Shown here piece after piece: positions 1 to 7,843 of a stretch of 41,748 nucleotides of DNA. The stretch comes from Variovorax sp. WDL1. GTDB taxonomy: Bacteria; Pseudomonadota; Gammaproteobacteria; Burkholderiales; Burkholderiaceae_C. Made by a program: the position numbers and the translations under genes. The stretch is from positions 746 to 42,493 of the forward strand of contig NZ_LMTS01000247.1 of assembly GCF_001541225.1 (NCBI RefSeq), in the 5' to 3' direction. Each line of letters starts with the position of its first letter. Position 1 is the stretch's first letter. The notes under the pieces were generated by a model. The model ran no database searches. It was not told the origin of the DNA and saw only the letters and a program-made list of their open reading frames with translations.

Positions 1-1269
1 CTGTCCGCGTGTCATGCCCAGGGCCGTGCCGGCCATCCGCACCCCAACCGGCACCTCGGCCAGGCCGGTCACGGTGTTGCGCATGATGGGCAGCAGCGAA
101 TAGAGCGTGAGTGCGATCAGCGCCGGCAAGGTGCCAATGGCACCGAGGAGAGAGATCAGCACCGCGAGCAGCGCCAGCGACGGCACGGTCTGCAGGAGCC
201 CGGCAAGGCCGAGCACCAGGGCCCGCAGCCGCAGGTGCGGGAACACGGCAATGCCCAGCGGCACGGCGACGAGGATCGCCAGCCCGACCGAGATCGCCAC
301 CAGCAGAAGATGCTGGCGCGCGAGCCGGCCGAGGTCGGGGCCGAAGAGCTTGGCGACGAAGCCGCGCGCATCGTCGCCACCGGCAGCGCCGGCCTTCCCG
401 CCCACGCCACCCTGCGCCAGAAAATCGCGCGCGATCACGTCGAAGGCGACGCCCTGCAACTCGGCACGCGCGTTCATCGCGATCATGGCGCGCTCGTCGA
501 TGCGGCCTTCGAGTTTCTGCAGCGCGGCCCAGGCGGCCGGCCAGCGCGTGGGGACGTCGAGCCGGTACAGCACCACTGCGTCGTAGCGCGGGAAGTAGCC
601 GCGGTCGTCGGCCAGCACGCGCAGGCCGAGGTGGTCGATCTTGGCGTCGGTGGTGTAGATGTCGATGACGTCGACCTGCTTCGCCGCGATCGCGTCGTAA
701 GCCAGGCCATGGTCCAGCCCGGTGGGCTTCTGCGCGAAGCCGTAGCGCGCGGCCAGGCCTTGCCAGCCATCGGCGCGGCCGATGAATTCGTTGGACAGGC
801 CCAGCCGCAGATCGGGATGGCGCGCCAGGTCGCCGAGGGTGCGAACGCCGAGCCGATCGGCATCGGCCGCGCGCATGGCGAGCGCGTAGCCGTCGTTGAA
901 GCCCAGCGGAATCGCGATGCCGAGGCCGAGCGGTGCGAGCGCGGCGTTCATCGCCTCGGGCGTCATGGGCTGCGGGTTCTTGAGGATCTCCAGCGCCACC
1001 GTGCCGGTGTATTCGGCGTACAGATCGATGCTGCCCGAGCGCAGGGCCTCGTAGACGATGGCGGTGTTCCCCAGGCCCTGCCGGAGCCGGGGCGGGGCCG
1101 ACAGATGGGGCGCGGCGGTCTGCGCCAGCACCTCGGCCAGGATGTAGGACTCGGTGAAGCGCTTGGACCCGATGTCCAGGCCCGTGTCCTGCGCCTGCGA
1201 GGTTGCCGCTGCGCAGAGCAGGCCCAGGAAGGACAAGGCGAGAAGCCGCAGGTGGAGCAGGCAATGCAT
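1..1269 (-). CDS. Osmoprotectant/choline-type ABC transporter, substrate-binding protein fused to permease (3' end outside window)
   Basis: This minus-strand frame stays open for 423 codons from an ATG at 1269 to the window edge, so the C-terminus is missing. Residues 1-23 form a signal peptide (Leu-rich core ending CAAAT). The mature part opens with DIGSKRFTES, the hallmark of OpuBC/OpuCC/YehZ-type binding proteins (IGSKNFTE), and continues with QGLGNTAIVYEALRSGSID, DLYAEYTGT and an IYTTDAKI segment, all typical of the choline/glycine betaine binding fold. At about residue 310 it passes into a permease of the ProW/OpuCB type, with hydrophobic segments and the GLLQTVPSLALLAVL motif. Binding domain and channel are therefore one chain, in the order binding domain then permease. 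Substrate is unknown: betaine, choline or ergothioneine-like compounds are the family possibilities. The ATPase partner is not in view. Confidence 0.85.
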   Translation of the reverse strand, partial: MHCLLHLRLLALSFLGLLCAAATSQAQDTGLDIGSKRFTESYILAEVLAQTAAPHLSAPPRLRQGLGNTAIVYEALRSGSIDLYAEYTGTVALEILKNPQPMTPEAMNAALAPLGLGIAIPLGFNDGYALAMRAADADRLGVRTLGDLARHPDLRLGLSNEFIGRADGWQGLAARYGFAQKPTGLDHGLAYDAIAAKQVDVIDIYTTDAKIDHLGLRVLADDRGYFPRYDAVVLYRLDVPTRWPAAWAALQKLEGRIDERAMIAMNARAELQGVAFDVIARDFLAQGGVGGKAGAAGGDDARGFVAKLFGPDLGRLARQHLLLVAISVGLAILVAVPLGIAVFPHLRLRALVLGLAGLLQTVPSLALLAVLISLLGAIGTLPALIALTLYSLLPIMRNTVTGLAEVPVGVRMAGTALGMTRGQ

Positions 1270-1322
1270 CCGGCGCAGTGTATCGGCGTGCCCCGGACTT
1301 GGCCGCACTCCTACAGCAGATC

Positions 1323-2159
1323 GTGCGCGGGGCTGATGCGACGCCATGGCGCGTGCGCCATAGTGAGAAGGTGCGCATCAATTACGTCCGGCGTGGCCAA
1401 GGCAAGTCGCTGCTGCTCGTCCATGGACTGGGCAGCAGCTGGCGCTCGTGGCAGAGCGTCATGGAACCGCTGGCGGCCAAGCGCAGCGTGACCGCGATCG
1501 ACCTGCCTGGCTTCGGCAAGAGCCCGCCGCTGGACGGCGAGGTCTCGTTGCAGACGCTGGCCGACGCGCTCGCACAGTTCCTCCGGGAGCATGAGCTGAT
1601 CGGCACCGATGCCGCCGGCAGCTCGATCGGCGCTCGCCTGTTGCTCGAACTGGCGCGCCGCGGAGGCGTAGTGGGCTCGGTGGTATCGCTGGGGCCGGGC
1701 GGCTTCTGGGTCGGCTGGGAGCGCTTCGTCTTCGCCGCATCGGTCTGGTTCTCGCACCGGCTTGCGCAGAGCCTGCAATTTGCCATGCCGACGCTCATTG
1801 CGCATGACTGGTCGCGCAGCCTCCTGCTGGCGCAGTTCTCGGTGCAGCCGGCTGCGCTGCCGCCTTCGATGGTGCTCGAGGAAATGCGAAGCTATGCCAG
1901 CGCGCGCTCCTACGGCGCGGTGTTGCGTGCGCTCCTGCGCGAGCCGGCGCAGCAGGGCGCGGATGCGGGCAGCCTGGCCAGGCCCCTGGTGATCGGCTGG
2001 GGGCGGCTCGACCGCGTCTGCCTCCCGCGGCAGGCGGCGCGCGCGCTGCAGCTCTATCCCGGGGCACGCCTGCACTGGTTCGAGCGCTGCGGCCATTTCC
2101 CGCACTGGGACGCGCCTGAGGAGACCACGCGCCTTATTCTCGAAGCCACGGCCGACTGA
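1323..2159 (+). CDS. Alpha/beta-fold hydrolase
   Basis: The product is a soluble serine hydrolase of about 278 residues. With the GTG at 1323 as start, the oxyanion-side motif LLLVHGLGSSW lies near residues 30-40, the nucleophile elbow GSSIG at 99-103 (Ser101), the acid in GWGRLD (Asp230) and the base in CGHFPHWD (His258), so the triad looks complete. The region between the elbow and the acid is hydrophobic and probably forms the lid. The start is uncertain: the frame is open further upstream (TTG at 1203), overlapping the divergent transporter gene, and GTG codons also occur at about 1353 and 1371. No convincing ribosome binding site settles it. The substrate cannot be read from sequence; members of this group include esterases, C-C hydrolases and haloperoxidase-like proteins. 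The ROK-like gene follows 29 bp later on the same strand. Confidence 0.8.
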   Translation: MRGADATPWRVRHSEKVRINYVRRGQGKSLLLVHGLGSSWRSWQSVMEPLAAKRSVTAIDLPGFGKSPPLDGEVSLQTLADALAQFLREHELIGTDAAGSSIGARLLLELARRGGVVGSVVSLGPGGFWVGWERFVFAASVWFSHRLAQSLQFAMPTLIAHDWSRSLLLAQFSVQPAALPPSMVLEEMRSYASARSYGAVLRALLREPAQQGADAGSLARPLVIGWGRLDRVCLPRQAARALQLYPGARLHWFERCGHFPHWDAPEETTRLILEATAD

Positions 2160-2188
2160 CTGCACTACCCCAACCTGAAAAGGACTTC

Positions 2189-3316
2189 ATGGCCTCCAAG
2201 AACAAGACGCACAAGGCGCGACCAAAGAAGAGCAACGACAACAACGGCTACGCGCCGCCGGCGCCGACGGCCGACATCCATGGAGCGAAGGAACTCCCGG
2301 CGGTGATCGTCGAGGGCTACAGCCTCCAGTTGCGCGGCGAGAACGGCTTCCTGGGCGACCAGGCCAGCCAAACGGCCTTCCGCGAGCTGCTGGAGCGCTG
2401 GCGCCGGCGTCATCGCAAGAAGGGCAAGCCGGATCCGCTGGGCGAGCAGCATTCCAAGGAGCTGGCGAAGGGTACGCTCGACGCCGCGCTGAAGGCAGGC
2501 AAGGCCACGGAAGCCACGGACATCGTCCACGCCGCCATCGAGGAGTTCGCCGAGGCCCTGTCCGAGGTCATCCAGAGCTTGCTTCGCCAGCCTTCGTGGG
2601 AGGGCGTCGAGCGCATCGTGATCGGCGGCGGCTTCCCGGAAAGCGACGTCGGCGAGCGCGCGGTGCTGCAGGCGGCTGCCATCCTCCAGGAAGCGAAAGT
2701 ACGGACGCAGCTCGCACGCATCTGCCATGAGCCCGACGATGCCGGACTGCTCGGCTGGCTGCACCTGACCCCGCCCGAGCTGCTGGAACACTACGACGCC
2801 ATCCTCGCGCTCGACATCGGCGGCACCAATGTGCGCTGCGGCATCGTGAAGACGCGGCGCAAGCGGGCGGCCGACCTGTCGAAGGCGAAGGTGATCCGAC
2901 GCAAGAAGTGGCGCCATGCCGACGACGGCCCGAACCGGCGCATGCTGGTGGCAAGGCTGGCAGAGATGCTCGAAGACCAGGTCCACTATTGCAAGAAGGC
3001 AGGTATTCGCCTGGCGCCCTTCGTCGGCATCGGCTGCCCGGGATTGATCCGCAAGGACGGCTCTATCGCGCGTGGCGCGCAGAACATGCCCGGCGACTGG
3101 ACCAGCGAGCACTTCCACCTGCCCACCGAGTTGGCCAGGAAGATCCCGACCATCCGCGGCGTGCCGACCATGGTGCTCATGCACAACGATGCGGTGGTGC
3201 AGGGTATGAGCGAGCTGCCTTTCATGCGCGACGTGAAGCGCTGGGCCGTGCTGACCATCGGCACGGGGTTGGGGAACGCAAGCTACACCAATCTGGAGTC
3301 GCCGAAGAAGCCATAG
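2189..3316 (+). CDS. ROK-family (sugar kinase/regulator) protein with apparently permuted halves
   Basis: The protein has 375 residues; the ATG at 2189 follows an AAGGA ribosome binding site. It carries ROK/ASKHA ATPase motifs in an unusual order. Normal N-terminal-half motifs lie late: phosphate-1 loop DIGGTN at 209-214, GIGCPG at 280-285, the catalytic-Asp region HNDAV at 332-336 (usually ENDAN) and phosphate-2 loop TIGTGLGNA at 356-364, twelve residues from the end. Normal C-terminal-half motifs lie early: a degenerate version of the GNRGCLE region as GENGFLG (50-56), the adenosine-loop IVIGGG at 143-148 and DDAGLLG at 183-189. This is the order expected of a circular permutation. The zinc-binding cysteines of canonical ROK proteins are absent. 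Residues 1-20 are Lys/Asn-rich and probably disordered. Kinase activity on a sugar is the family expectation; the substrate is unknown. Confidence 0.8.
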   Translation: MASKNKTHKARPKKSNDNNGYAPPAPTADIHGAKELPAVIVEGYSLQLRGENGFLGDQASQTAFRELLERWRRRHRKKGKPDPLGEQHSKELAKGTLDAALKAGKATEATDIVHAAIEEFAEALSEVIQSLLRQPSWEGVERIVIGGGFPESDVGERAVLQAAAILQEAKVRTQLARICHEPDDAGLLGWLHLTPPELLEHYDAILALDIGGTNVRCGIVKTRRKRAADLSKAKVIRRKKWRHADDGPNRRMLVARLAEMLEDQVHYCKKAGIRLAPFVGIGCPGLIRKDGSIARGAQNMPGDWTSEHFHLPTELARKIPTIRGVPTMVLMHNDAVVQGMSELPFMRDVKRWAVLTIGTGLGNASYTNLESPKKP

Positions 3317-3320
3317 GAGA

Positions 3321-3339
3321 GGCTGACCCCTGGTCGGCC
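3321..3339. terminator. Hairpin between convergent genes
   Basis: GGCTGAC (3321-3327) pairs with GTCGGCC (3333-3339), with one G-T wobble and a 5-nt loop. It sits in the 40-bp gap between the convergent ROK-like and phospholipase D-like genes. There is no U-tract, so a terminator role is only suggested by position. Confidence 0.35.
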
Positions 3340-3356
3340 GCTACAGCCCGTTAGAG

Positions 3357-4733
3357 CTAGAGCTGGAAGGCGATCGTCAGCAGCAGGCCTTCCGCCACGT
3401 CGCGTACCAGGCCGGGGCGCCGCGCCCGGTAGGTCTCGCCGGCTGAGGCGGTGGTCTCGATCCACTGGGCGAGCCAGTCGATCTGCTCGGCGCCGTAGAA
3501 CACCACTGCCGCCTCGTGGTTCAGCAGCAGGCTGCGCATGTCGAGGTTGATCGAGCCGCACAGCGCCAGCTGCTCGTCCACCACCACGGCCTTGGCGTGC
3601 GCCATGAAGGGCAGCATGCGGAAGCTGACGCCGGCGCGCGCGAGATCGCGCATGGCCCGTGCGCGTACGAAGTCGGCCAGCCGGTGGTTGGATTGCGCCG
3701 GCATCGCGATCGTGACCTGCACGCCGCGCCGTGCTGCCAGCCGCAGCGCGTCGCGCAGGCCGTCGCCGGGCACGAAGTAGGGCGTGACCGCGAGCAGCCG
3801 GTGCTCCGCGCGGAAGCAGGCGTCGATCAGCAGCGCATGGGCCGTGTCCTCGGTCTGGTCGGGTCCGCTGGGAAGGAACTGGGCAAGCTCGCCCGCCGGC
3901 GGCGCGACGGCGGCGATGGCGCGCGGCTTGCGCCCGCGCACCGAGGCCCAGTCGTGGTCGAACTGGCGCGCCGCCGCCACGGCCACGCTTCCCCGGAGAT
4001 CGAAGGACAGGTCGCGCCAGGGCTGCGGGTGCTCGTGGTTGCCGAGGAAGTACTCGCCCGCGAGGTTGCGCCCGCCCGACCAGAGCCAGCCGTCGTCCGC
4101 GATGGTGAGCTTGCGGTGGTTGCGCAGGTTGCGCGGGCCCGTGCGGCGAAGGCTGAAGAGGGGGCGGAATACGGCCACCTCCGCGCCGGCGCCGCGCAAC
4201 GTGTCGAAGTGATGGCGCGGCAGCGACAGGGCGCCGAAACCGTCGAGCAGCACGCGCACCTTGATGCCCTCGCGCGCGCGCCGCGACAGCCGGTTGATTG
4301 CCTCGTGGCCCAGCGCATCGTCGCCGATGATGAAGGTGCAGACGTCGATGCGCGTGCGCGCACCCTCGATCACCTCCCACAACGCGTCGCGTGCCGCGCC
4401 GCCGTCGGCATGGAAGCGCACCGCGCTGGGGCCGGGCGGCGCAAGGCCGAAGCTCTCGATCAGGTCGGCCGCCCAGTGCCCGGCCGGCACCGAGCGCGGC
4501 GGCCGGGGCGAACCTGAAGGCCGCAGCTTGCGCTGGCCGAACAACAGGTACATCGGGAGGATGAGGTAGGGCAGCAGCGCCAGGCCCATGACCCAGGCGA
4601 TCGCGGTGGCGGGCGCGCGATGCTCGCGCCGCCCGCGCGTGGTCAGCACATAGACCAGGAGTGCGAAGGTCACGACCAGCAGGTGCTGCGACGGCGAGGG
4701 CAGCCAGTCCAGCCAGTCGTCGATGCGGTTCAC
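3357..4733 (-). CDS. cls: Cardiolipin synthase-like phospholipase D family protein
   Basis: This is a 458-residue membrane phosphatidyltransferase candidate. Two N-terminal hydrophobic segments (about 17-31 and 44-65, ending in LLFGQRK, typical of Cls proteins) anchor it, followed by two phospholipase D domains. Both HxK(x)4D motifs are intact: HRKLTIAD at 206-213 followed by GWLWSGGRNL, and HAKAVVVD at 379-386 followed by CGSINLDMRS. Proteins with this layout make cardiolipin from two phosphatidylglycerols or from phosphatidylglycerol and phosphatidylethanolamine; which applies is not visible. The start is GTG at 4733, 16 bp after the stop of the upstream glutathione transferase gene, so the two are probably cotranscribed. 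Confidence 0.9.
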   Translation of the reverse strand: MNRIDDWLDWLPSPSQHLLVVTFALLVYVLTTRGRREHRAPATAIAWVMGLALLPYLILPMYLLFGQRKLRPSGSPRPPRSVPAGHWAADLIESFGLAPPGPSAVRFHADGGAARDALWEVIEGARTRIDVCTFIIGDDALGHEAINRLSRRAREGIKVRVLLDGFGALSLPRHHFDTLRGAGAEVAVFRPLFSLRRTGPRNLRNHRKLTIADDGWLWSGGRNLAGEYFLGNHEHPQPWRDLSFDLRGSVAVAAARQFDHDWASVRGRKPRAIAAVAPPAGELAQFLPSGPDQTEDTAHALLIDACFRAEHRLLAVTPYFVPGDGLRDALRLAARRGVQVTIAMPAQSNHRLADFVRARAMRDLARAGVSFRMLPFMAHAKAVVVDEQLALCGSINLDMRSLLLNHEAAVVFYGAEQIDWLAQWIETTASAGETYRARRPGLVRDVAEGLLLTIAFQL

Positions 4734-4749
4734 GCGGTGCGGGCCTGAT

Positions 4750-5427
4750 TCACGAGCTGACAGGCCCCAGGTGCGACTGGAGGGTGGGGGGCACGGGCCG
4801 CCCCTCCGAGGCCAGGAAGCGCATCATCGGCCCGACCACGGCGCGCACCGCGGGACGCGCGCCCACGCGCTCGCGCCAGGCCAGCAGGCGCGGCGTGGCG
4901 TCCGTCATGCCGGCACCCTTGCGGTCGGCGAAGATCTGCGCCATGTAGAAGGCGATATCGGCGAAGGAGTAGGGGCCGGCCAGGTGCTCGGCGTGCGCCA
5001 GCCGCTCTTCCATCTGCTCGTAGAAGCGCGCGCAGGCGGCGCAGGCCGCAACCGCCGCCTCGCTGCGCATGTCGTGCTGCAGGCCCATCAGCTTGATCAC
5101 GTGCGGGAAGAACACCTCGTCGGAGAGGTGCTCGAGCTGGCGGGCGCGAGCGCGGCCGGCGACGTCGCGCGGCCACAGCGGGGGCTCGGGCACCTTGTCC
5201 TCGAGGTATTCGAAGATCTGCGTGGAGTCGAAGACCTCCACCTCGCCGTCGATCAGCACGGGCACCTGCCGCTTGGGATTGACGCGCAGCACCTCGGGGT
5301 GCTTGGGCAGGTAGTTGTCGTCCTTGTCGAAGGGAACCATGACGGCTTCGACCGCGATGCCTTTTTCGAACGCCGCGATCTGCGCCTTGGCGCCGAACAT
5401 GCTGAGGGGGCCGGTGAAGAGCTTCAT
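4750..5427 (-). CDS. Glutathione S-transferase family protein
   Basis: This is a cytosolic protein of 225 residues with the two-domain GST layout. The thioredoxin-like domain occupies about 1-78. It starts MKLFTGPLSMFGAK, has the cis-proline in RQVPVL (Pro56) and the glutathione gamma-glutamyl contact motif FDSTQIFEYL (Asp67-Ser68). An all-helical C-terminal domain follows, including HLAGPYSFADIAFYMA, which matches the conserved N-capping box region (usually G-x-x-S/T-x-A-D). The residue in the usual catalytic position near the N-terminus is Ser9 or Met10 rather than an obvious Tyr/Cys, so the activity class (theta/zeta-like or other) is open. It lies between the metE-like gene (38 bp upstream) and the cls-like gene. 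Confidence 0.88.
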   Translation of the reverse strand: MKLFTGPLSMFGAKAQIAAFEKGIAVEAVMVPFDKDDNYLPKHPEVLRVNPKRQVPVLIDGEVEVFDSTQIFEYLEDKVPEPPLWPRDVAGRARARQLEHLSDEVFFPHVIKLMGLQHDMRSEAAVAACAACARFYEQMEERLAHAEHLAGPYSFADIAFYMAQIFADRKGAGMTDATPRLLAWRERVGARPAVRAVVGPMMRFLASEGRPVPPTLQSHLGPVSS

Positions 5428-5465
5428 GGAGCGCGATCATGCCGCGACTTCACCGGGCACGCACC

Positions 5466-6587
5466 TCAGGTCGAGCCCCAGACCTCCTGAGCGACTTCCA
5501 CCACCAGCCGCAGCTTCGCCCGCTGGTCCTCCACGGCGATCTTGTTGCCGTGCACCGTGCTGGAGAAACCGCATTGCGGCGACAGGGCCAGCTGCTCCAG
5601 CGGCACGTACTTCGCGGCGGCCTCGATGCGCTGCTTGAGCTCGTCCTTGTCTTCCAGCTGCCCGAACTTGGTGGTCACCAGGCCCAGCACCACGGTCTTT
5701 CCCTTGGGCAGGAAGCGCAGCGGCCGGAAGTCGCCCGAGCGTGCATCGTCGTATTCGAGGAAGTAGGCGTCCAGGTCCATCTCCTTGAGCAGCGCCTCGG
5801 CCACCGGCTCGTAGTTGCCGGCCGCCGCATGGGTGCTCTTGAAGTTGCCGCGGCACAGGTGCATCGCGAGCGTCATGCCCTCGGGCTTCTGCGCCACCAC
5901 CTTGTTGATGAAGGCGGCGTAGCGGTGGGGCAACTCGTTGGGGTCGTCGCCGCGCTGGCGGGCTGCCTCGCGCATCTTCTCGTCGCACAGGTAGGCGAGG
6001 TTGGTGTCGTCCATCTGCACGTAGGTGCAGCCGGCATCGGCGAGCGAGCGCAGCTCGTCGCCGTAGGCGCGGGCCACGTCGTCGTAGAAGGTGGGGTCGA
6101 GCTCCGGGTAGGCGTCCTTGCTGATGCCGGCGCGGCCACCGCGGAAATGCAGCATCGTGGGCGAGGGGATGGTGACCTTGGGCGTGTTGCCAGGCGAGAC
6201 CTGGCTCTTGAGGTACTGGAAGTCGGCCAACTGGATGGCCTTGGCATGGGTCACCTTGTCGATCACGCGCATCACTGGCGGTGCGAGCTCCTCGCTGCCG
6301 TCGGGCTTGCGGATGGTGACCGGGATGTCGGTCTTCACGCCGCCGAGCTGCTCCAGGAAGTCGATGTGGAAGTAGGTCCGGCGGAACTCGCCGTCGGTGA
6401 TGCTCTTGAGGCCGACGTCCTCCTGGAACTTCACGATCTCGGTGATGGCTTTGTCTTCGACCTTGCGAAGTTGTTCGGGCGTGATCTCGCCCTTGGCTTT
6501 CTGCTCGCGGGCTTCGAGCAGGTACTGGGGGCGCAGGAAGCTGCCGACATGGTCGTAGCGGGCAGGCAGGCGGGCGTGTTCGGACAT
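5466..6587 (-). CDS. Cobalamin-independent methionine synthase (MetE C-terminal) family protein
   Basis: The protein has 373 residues, about half the size of MetE, and corresponds to the catalytic C-terminal barrel only, as in YxjG/YxjH-type proteins. The predicted zinc ligands are present: His243 and Cys245 in AMHLCRGNF, Glu278 in YFLEYDD and Cys339 in SPQCGFSST. The N-terminus has the family features VGSFLRP and ITDGEFRRTYF. It lacks the MetE N-terminal domain that binds polyglutamylated folate, so it may take a methyl group from another donor or act in a related thiol methyl transfer. The ATG at 6587 follows GGAG. It is first in an apparent three-gene minus-strand run with the GST and cls-like genes, and is divergent from the Rieske oxygenase gene. 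Confidence 0.85.
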   Translation of the reverse strand: MSEHARLPARYDHVGSFLRPQYLLEAREQKAKGEITPEQLRKVEDKAITEIVKFQEDVGLKSITDGEFRRTYFHIDFLEQLGGVKTDIPVTIRKPDGSEELAPPVMRVIDKVTHAKAIQLADFQYLKSQVSPGNTPKVTIPSPTMLHFRGGRAGISKDAYPELDPTFYDDVARAYGDELRSLADAGCTYVQMDDTNLAYLCDEKMREAARQRGDDPNELPHRYAAFINKVVAQKPEGMTLAMHLCRGNFKSTHAAAGNYEPVAEALLKEMDLDAYFLEYDDARSGDFRPLRFLPKGKTVVLGLVTTKFGQLEDKDELKQRIEAAAKYVPLEQLALSPQCGFSSTVHGNKIAVEDQRAKLRLVVEVAQEVWGST

Positions 6588-6695
6588 GGTGGGCTCCGTC
6601 GAAACTGAAAAAGAACGACCGATCGTAAACGCTGAGCAATCCGGTCGGATGAATACAGTGAGTTCAGTGTTTTCCCTTAAAAGAGGGCCAAAGTA

Positions 6696-6722
6696 TTGGA
6701 TATTGAGCGGTTACTGTATACA
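6696..6722 (+). promoter_or_regulatory. Possible promoter and palindromic operator before the Rieske oxygenase gene
   Basis: TTGGAT (6696-6701) and TATACA (6717-6722) are spaced by 15 bp and could be -35 and -10 boxes. The second lies in the perfect palindrome TGTATACA (6715-6722), a shape typical of GntR-family operators. It ends only 11 bp before the ATG, so the transcript would be almost leaderless and no ribosome binding site is visible. Confidence 0.4.
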
Positions 6723-6733
6723 TTGCGTATCCC

Positions 6734-7843
6734 ATGAGTCGTTCCACAAGTCCTTTTCCCCTCGATGCCTGGTATGCGGCGGCCTACGACGTCGAGATCA
6801 AGCACAGCCTGCTCGCTCGTACCGTCTGCAACCAGAAACTGGTGCTGTACCGGCGCAACGATGGCCAGGTCGCCGCGCTGGAAGACGCTTGCTGGCACCG
6901 CCTGATGCCGCTCTCCCTCGGCCGGCTGGAAGGCGACGAGCTGGTCTGCGGCTACCACGGCCTGGTCTACAACAGCCAGGGCCGCTGCACCCACATGCCG
7001 AGCCAGGAGACGCTCAATCCATCGGCCTGCGTGCGCGCCTATCCGGTGGTGGAAAAGCACCGCTTCGTCTGGGTCTGGCCCGGCGACTCCGCCAAGGCCG
7101 ACCCGGCGCTGGTGCCCGACATGCACTGGAACGACGACCCGGCTTGGGCCGGCGACGGCAAGATGATCCGCGTGGCCTGCGACTACCGGCTGGTGGTCGA
7201 CAACCTGATGGACCTCACGCACGAGACTTTCGTGCATGGTTCCTCCATCGGCAACCGCGCGGTGGCGGAGGCGCCCTTCGTCGCGACGCACGGCGATCGT
7301 TCGGCCACCGTCACGCGGTGGATGGAGAACATCGACCCGCCGCCGTTCTGGGCTGCGCAAATCCGGCATGCCAGGGGCTACGAGGGCAAGGTCGACCGCT
7401 GGCAGATCATCCGCTTCGAGGGGCCCTGCACGGTCAACATCGACGTGGGCGTGGCCCCGGCGGGCAGCGGCGCGGTGCCGCGCGAAGGCCATCCAGGCGA
7501 CCGGAGCAGGGGCGTGAATGGCTATGTGCTCAACACCATCACGCCCGAGACCGACACGACCTGCCTCTATTTCTGGGCGTTCGCGCGCAATTACTGCATC
7601 GGCGAGCAGCGGCTCACGCACGAATTGCGCGAGGGCGTGGCCGGCATCTTCCGCGAGGACGAGCTGGTGCTGGAGGCGCAGCAGCGCGCGATGGACGAGC
7701 GCCCCGGGCACGAGTTCCACAACCTCAACATCGACGCCGGTGCGATGTGGGCACGCCGACTGATCGACCAGATGATTGCGAAGGAGCGGCCGGCCGCGGC
7801 AACCATCCCTATCCGGCCGGTGCCTGCGGCGGAGGGCGCGTGA
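6734..7843 (+). CDS. Rieske 2Fe-2S aromatic ring-hydroxylating oxygenase, VanA-like oxygenase subunit
   Basis: This 369-residue oxygenase component is expected to insert oxygen into, or demethylate, an aromatic substrate. The Rieske cluster ligands are Cys53 and His55 (CWHR) and Cys72 and His75 (CGYH). The mononuclear iron motif DNLMDLTHETFVH gives His163 and His168, with Asp156 available as the inter-subunit electron bridge. The N-terminus PLDAWYAAAYDVE is that of vanillate O-demethylase-type alpha subunits, which work as alpha-only oxygenases with a VanB-type reductase. Such a reductase is encoded 0.8 kb downstream. The 3' end overlaps the GntR gene by 4 bp. Vanillate is a reasonable guess, but the family also acts on other methoxylated aromatics, phthalate-like acids and carnitine-like compounds. 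Confidence 0.88.
   Translation: MSRSTSPFPLDAWYAAAYDVEIKHSLLARTVCNQKLVLYRRNDGQVAALEDACWHRLMPLSLGRLEGDELVCGYHGLVYNSQGRCTHMPSQETLNPSACVRAYPVVEKHRFVWVWPGDSAKADPALVPDMHWNDDPAWAGDGKMIRVACDYRLVVDNLMDLTHETFVHGSSIGNRAVAEAPFVATHGDRSATVTRWMENIDPPPFWAAQIRHARGYEGKVDRWQIIRFEGPCTVNIDVGVAPAGSGAVPREGHPGDRSRGVNGYVLNTITPETDTTCLYFWAFARNYCIGEQRLTHELREGVAGIFREDELVLEAQQRAMDERPGHEFHNLNIDAGAMWARRLIDQMIAKERPAAATIPIRPVPAAEGA

Noticed and set aside
235..1491. A 418-codon plus-strand frame opposite the transporter fusion
   Set aside because: The minus strand encodes a signal peptide and clear OpuC-type motifs throughout; the plus frame has no recognisable domain.
3200..3356. A frameshift or truncation as the explanation for the early end of the ROK-like protein
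   Set aside because: The C-terminal-half motifs are not found downstream (the cls-like gene begins at once) but are present intact upstream of DIGGTN, which favours permutation over truncation.
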